Origin: Xanthobacter agilis
GTDB taxonomy: Bacteria; Pseudomonadota; Alphaproteobacteria; Rhizobiales; Xanthobacteraceae
Direction of reading: 5' to 3'
Assembly: GCF_021730435.1 (NCBI RefSeq)
Contig: NZ_JABWGX010000005.1
Location: 124,001-188,000 of the forward strand
DNA: 64,000 nucleotides
Every line of letters begins with the position of its first letter. Position 1 is the first letter of the stretch. Of this stretch, positions 63,263-64,000 are shown one piece after another. The position numbers and the translations under genes were made by a program. The notes under the pieces are model-generated. The model did no database searches and was not told the origin of the DNA. It was given only the letters and a program-made list of their open reading frames with translations.

Positions 63263-64000
63263 TTAGTCCTCCGCGGACCGGCTGGCCCGGACCCGTTCCA
63301 CGAAACGGGTGACGGCATCCTGCTCCAGGCTGCGCTGAATAGCCTTGGCCGCCACCACCCCGTCGGCCATGGAGGTGATGCAGCACGGGTGCATGCGCTG
63401 GGCGATCTCGCCGATGGCGTAAAGGTTGGGAATGGAGGTCTGGCACTCGGGATCGGTCTCGACGAAGCCGCGCGCGGTGCGGGCAAGGTCGAGGTGGCCG
63501 GCATAGGGCAGATAGGGCTCCCAGCCATAGAGCACCACCAGGCGGTCGTAACGGCGGTCGGCCACGGCTGGGCGTTCCGGCTCCACATGATAGAGGCCGA
63601 TGCGCACGTCGTTGGCGGGCACTTTTTCCAGGAACTCGCGGCGGGCGCGGATGCTGCGGGCATAGATGTGCACCGTGGCGGCCCCCCGCTTGCGCACGAA
63701 CATATAGTTCTCGAACGCGTTGTCGCCGCCCCCGAGAATGGCCACCTCCTGGCCGTCGAAGGCGGCGTTGAACATGGTGCGGCCGGGGCCGATGAGCACC
63801 TGGTCGGAAGCCGCGAGCCCCCCCTTCACCGGCCGCACGCCGGTGGCGAGCACGGCGGCGCGGGCGAACACCATGGCGCCGCTGGTGGTGGTGGCGCGGA
63901 ACCCGCCATCGATCACATCAAGCGTGCTCACCCCTTCGCCCAGGCGGCACACGATGTCATGGGCGAGAACGTGGTGGTGGATGTCGCCCGCCACCTCGTA
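63263..64000 (-). CDS. Thioredoxin reductase-like FAD/NAD(P)-dependent oxidoreductase (partial)
   Basis: The C-terminal ~245 residues of a flavoprotein that continues beyond 64000. AAVLATGVRP, VAILGGGDNAFENYMFVRKRGAATVHIYARS (a GXGXXA/G NADPH Rossmann motif GGGDNAFE) and LYAIGEIAQRMHPCCITSMADG (a flavin-contacting CAxG-like GE motif) follow the thioredoxin reductase-like fold; the redox CXXC would lie outside the window or be absent. Convergent with the ATPase gene (15-bp gap). Function is not assigned. Confidence 0.8.
   Translation of the reverse strand, partial: YEVAGDIHHHVLAHDIVCRLGEGVSTLDVIDGGFRATTTSGAMVFARAAVLATGVRPVKGGLAASDQVLIGPGRTMFNAAFDGQEVAILGGGDNAFENYMFVRKRGAATVHIYARSIRARREFLEKVPANDVRIGLYHVEPERPAVADRRYDRLVVLYGWEPYLPYAGHLDLARTARGFVETDPECQTSIPNLYAIGEIAQRMHPCCITSMADGVVAAKAIQRSLEQDAVTRFVERVRASRSAED

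Overview
The window is 64 kb of GC-rich chromosomal DNA from an alphaproteobacterium. Gene content and order (hmu heme uptake, a bioBFDAZ biotin operon, lgt-midA, a suf cluster, a TIGR02300 'FYDLN' protein, kdsA/kdsB, a fused dCTP deaminase, a SAM-II riboswitch before metZ) point to the Hyphomicrobiales. A Xanthobacteraceae-like genus such as Xanthobacter, Azorhizobium or Ancylobacter is my inference. It reads as ordinary chromosome with one complete insertion sequence and no prophage, integrative element or CRISPR array.

Layout. 1-0.6 kb: end of a cytochrome c maturation operon (ccmF, ccmH). 1-2.5 kb: M32 carboxypeptidase. 2.6-8.3 kb: heme acquisition, with a TonB receptor and a heme monooxygenase on the minus strand and hmuTUV on the plus strand, diverging from an AT-rich control region with an Irr-like box. 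8.3-9.1 kb: an IS5-family (IS427-like) element. 9.1-14.3 kb: Bcp peroxiredoxin, a giant AsmA-like envelope protein, and a WYL-TerB protein. 14.5-19.6 kb: tightly overlapping bioB-bioF-bioD-bioA-bioZ operon. 20-25.7 kb: pgeF, a tungstate/molybdate-type ABC transporter, midA and lgt. 26-31.6 kb: ubiK, a YbjN protein, proC, a TetR-like protein, aroA-cmk, and the FYDLN protein. 31.7-34.1 kb: two identical tRNA-Ala(GGC) genes, kdsA, kdsB. 34.2-41.9 kb: metZ with a SAM-II riboswitch, dCTP deaminase, FUSC transporter, GST, AFG1/ZapE ATPase, alpha/beta hydrolase. 42.3-52.8 kb: Fe-S cluster assembly genes (cysteine desulfurase, sufB, sufC, sufD, a DUF59 protein, and sufA/erpA), with a 1226-residue PAS-GGDEF-EAL protein between the last two. 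52.8-53.2 kb: a tRNA-Leu(UAA) gene split by a 246-nt group I intron. 53.5-59.5 kb: IalB-like protein, proline-rich membrane protein, Fe superoxide dismutase, GT39-like glycosyltransferase, ZntB/CorA-like transporter. 59.5-64 kb: an orphan solute-binding protein, an SsuABC/NitT-like transporter, and a flavin oxidoreductase running off the end.

Metal and cofactor homeostasis links many of the loci: heme uptake and Fe-S assembly both carry Irr-like sites, and two unrelated ABC transporter operons 40 kb apart carry the same TATAT-N8-ATATA palindrome just upstream of their first genes. The most unusual single object is the group I intron in tRNA-Leu(UAA). It sits at the position occupied by the cyanobacterial and plastid intron, but its core resembles the small proteobacterial (Azoarcus-type) introns.
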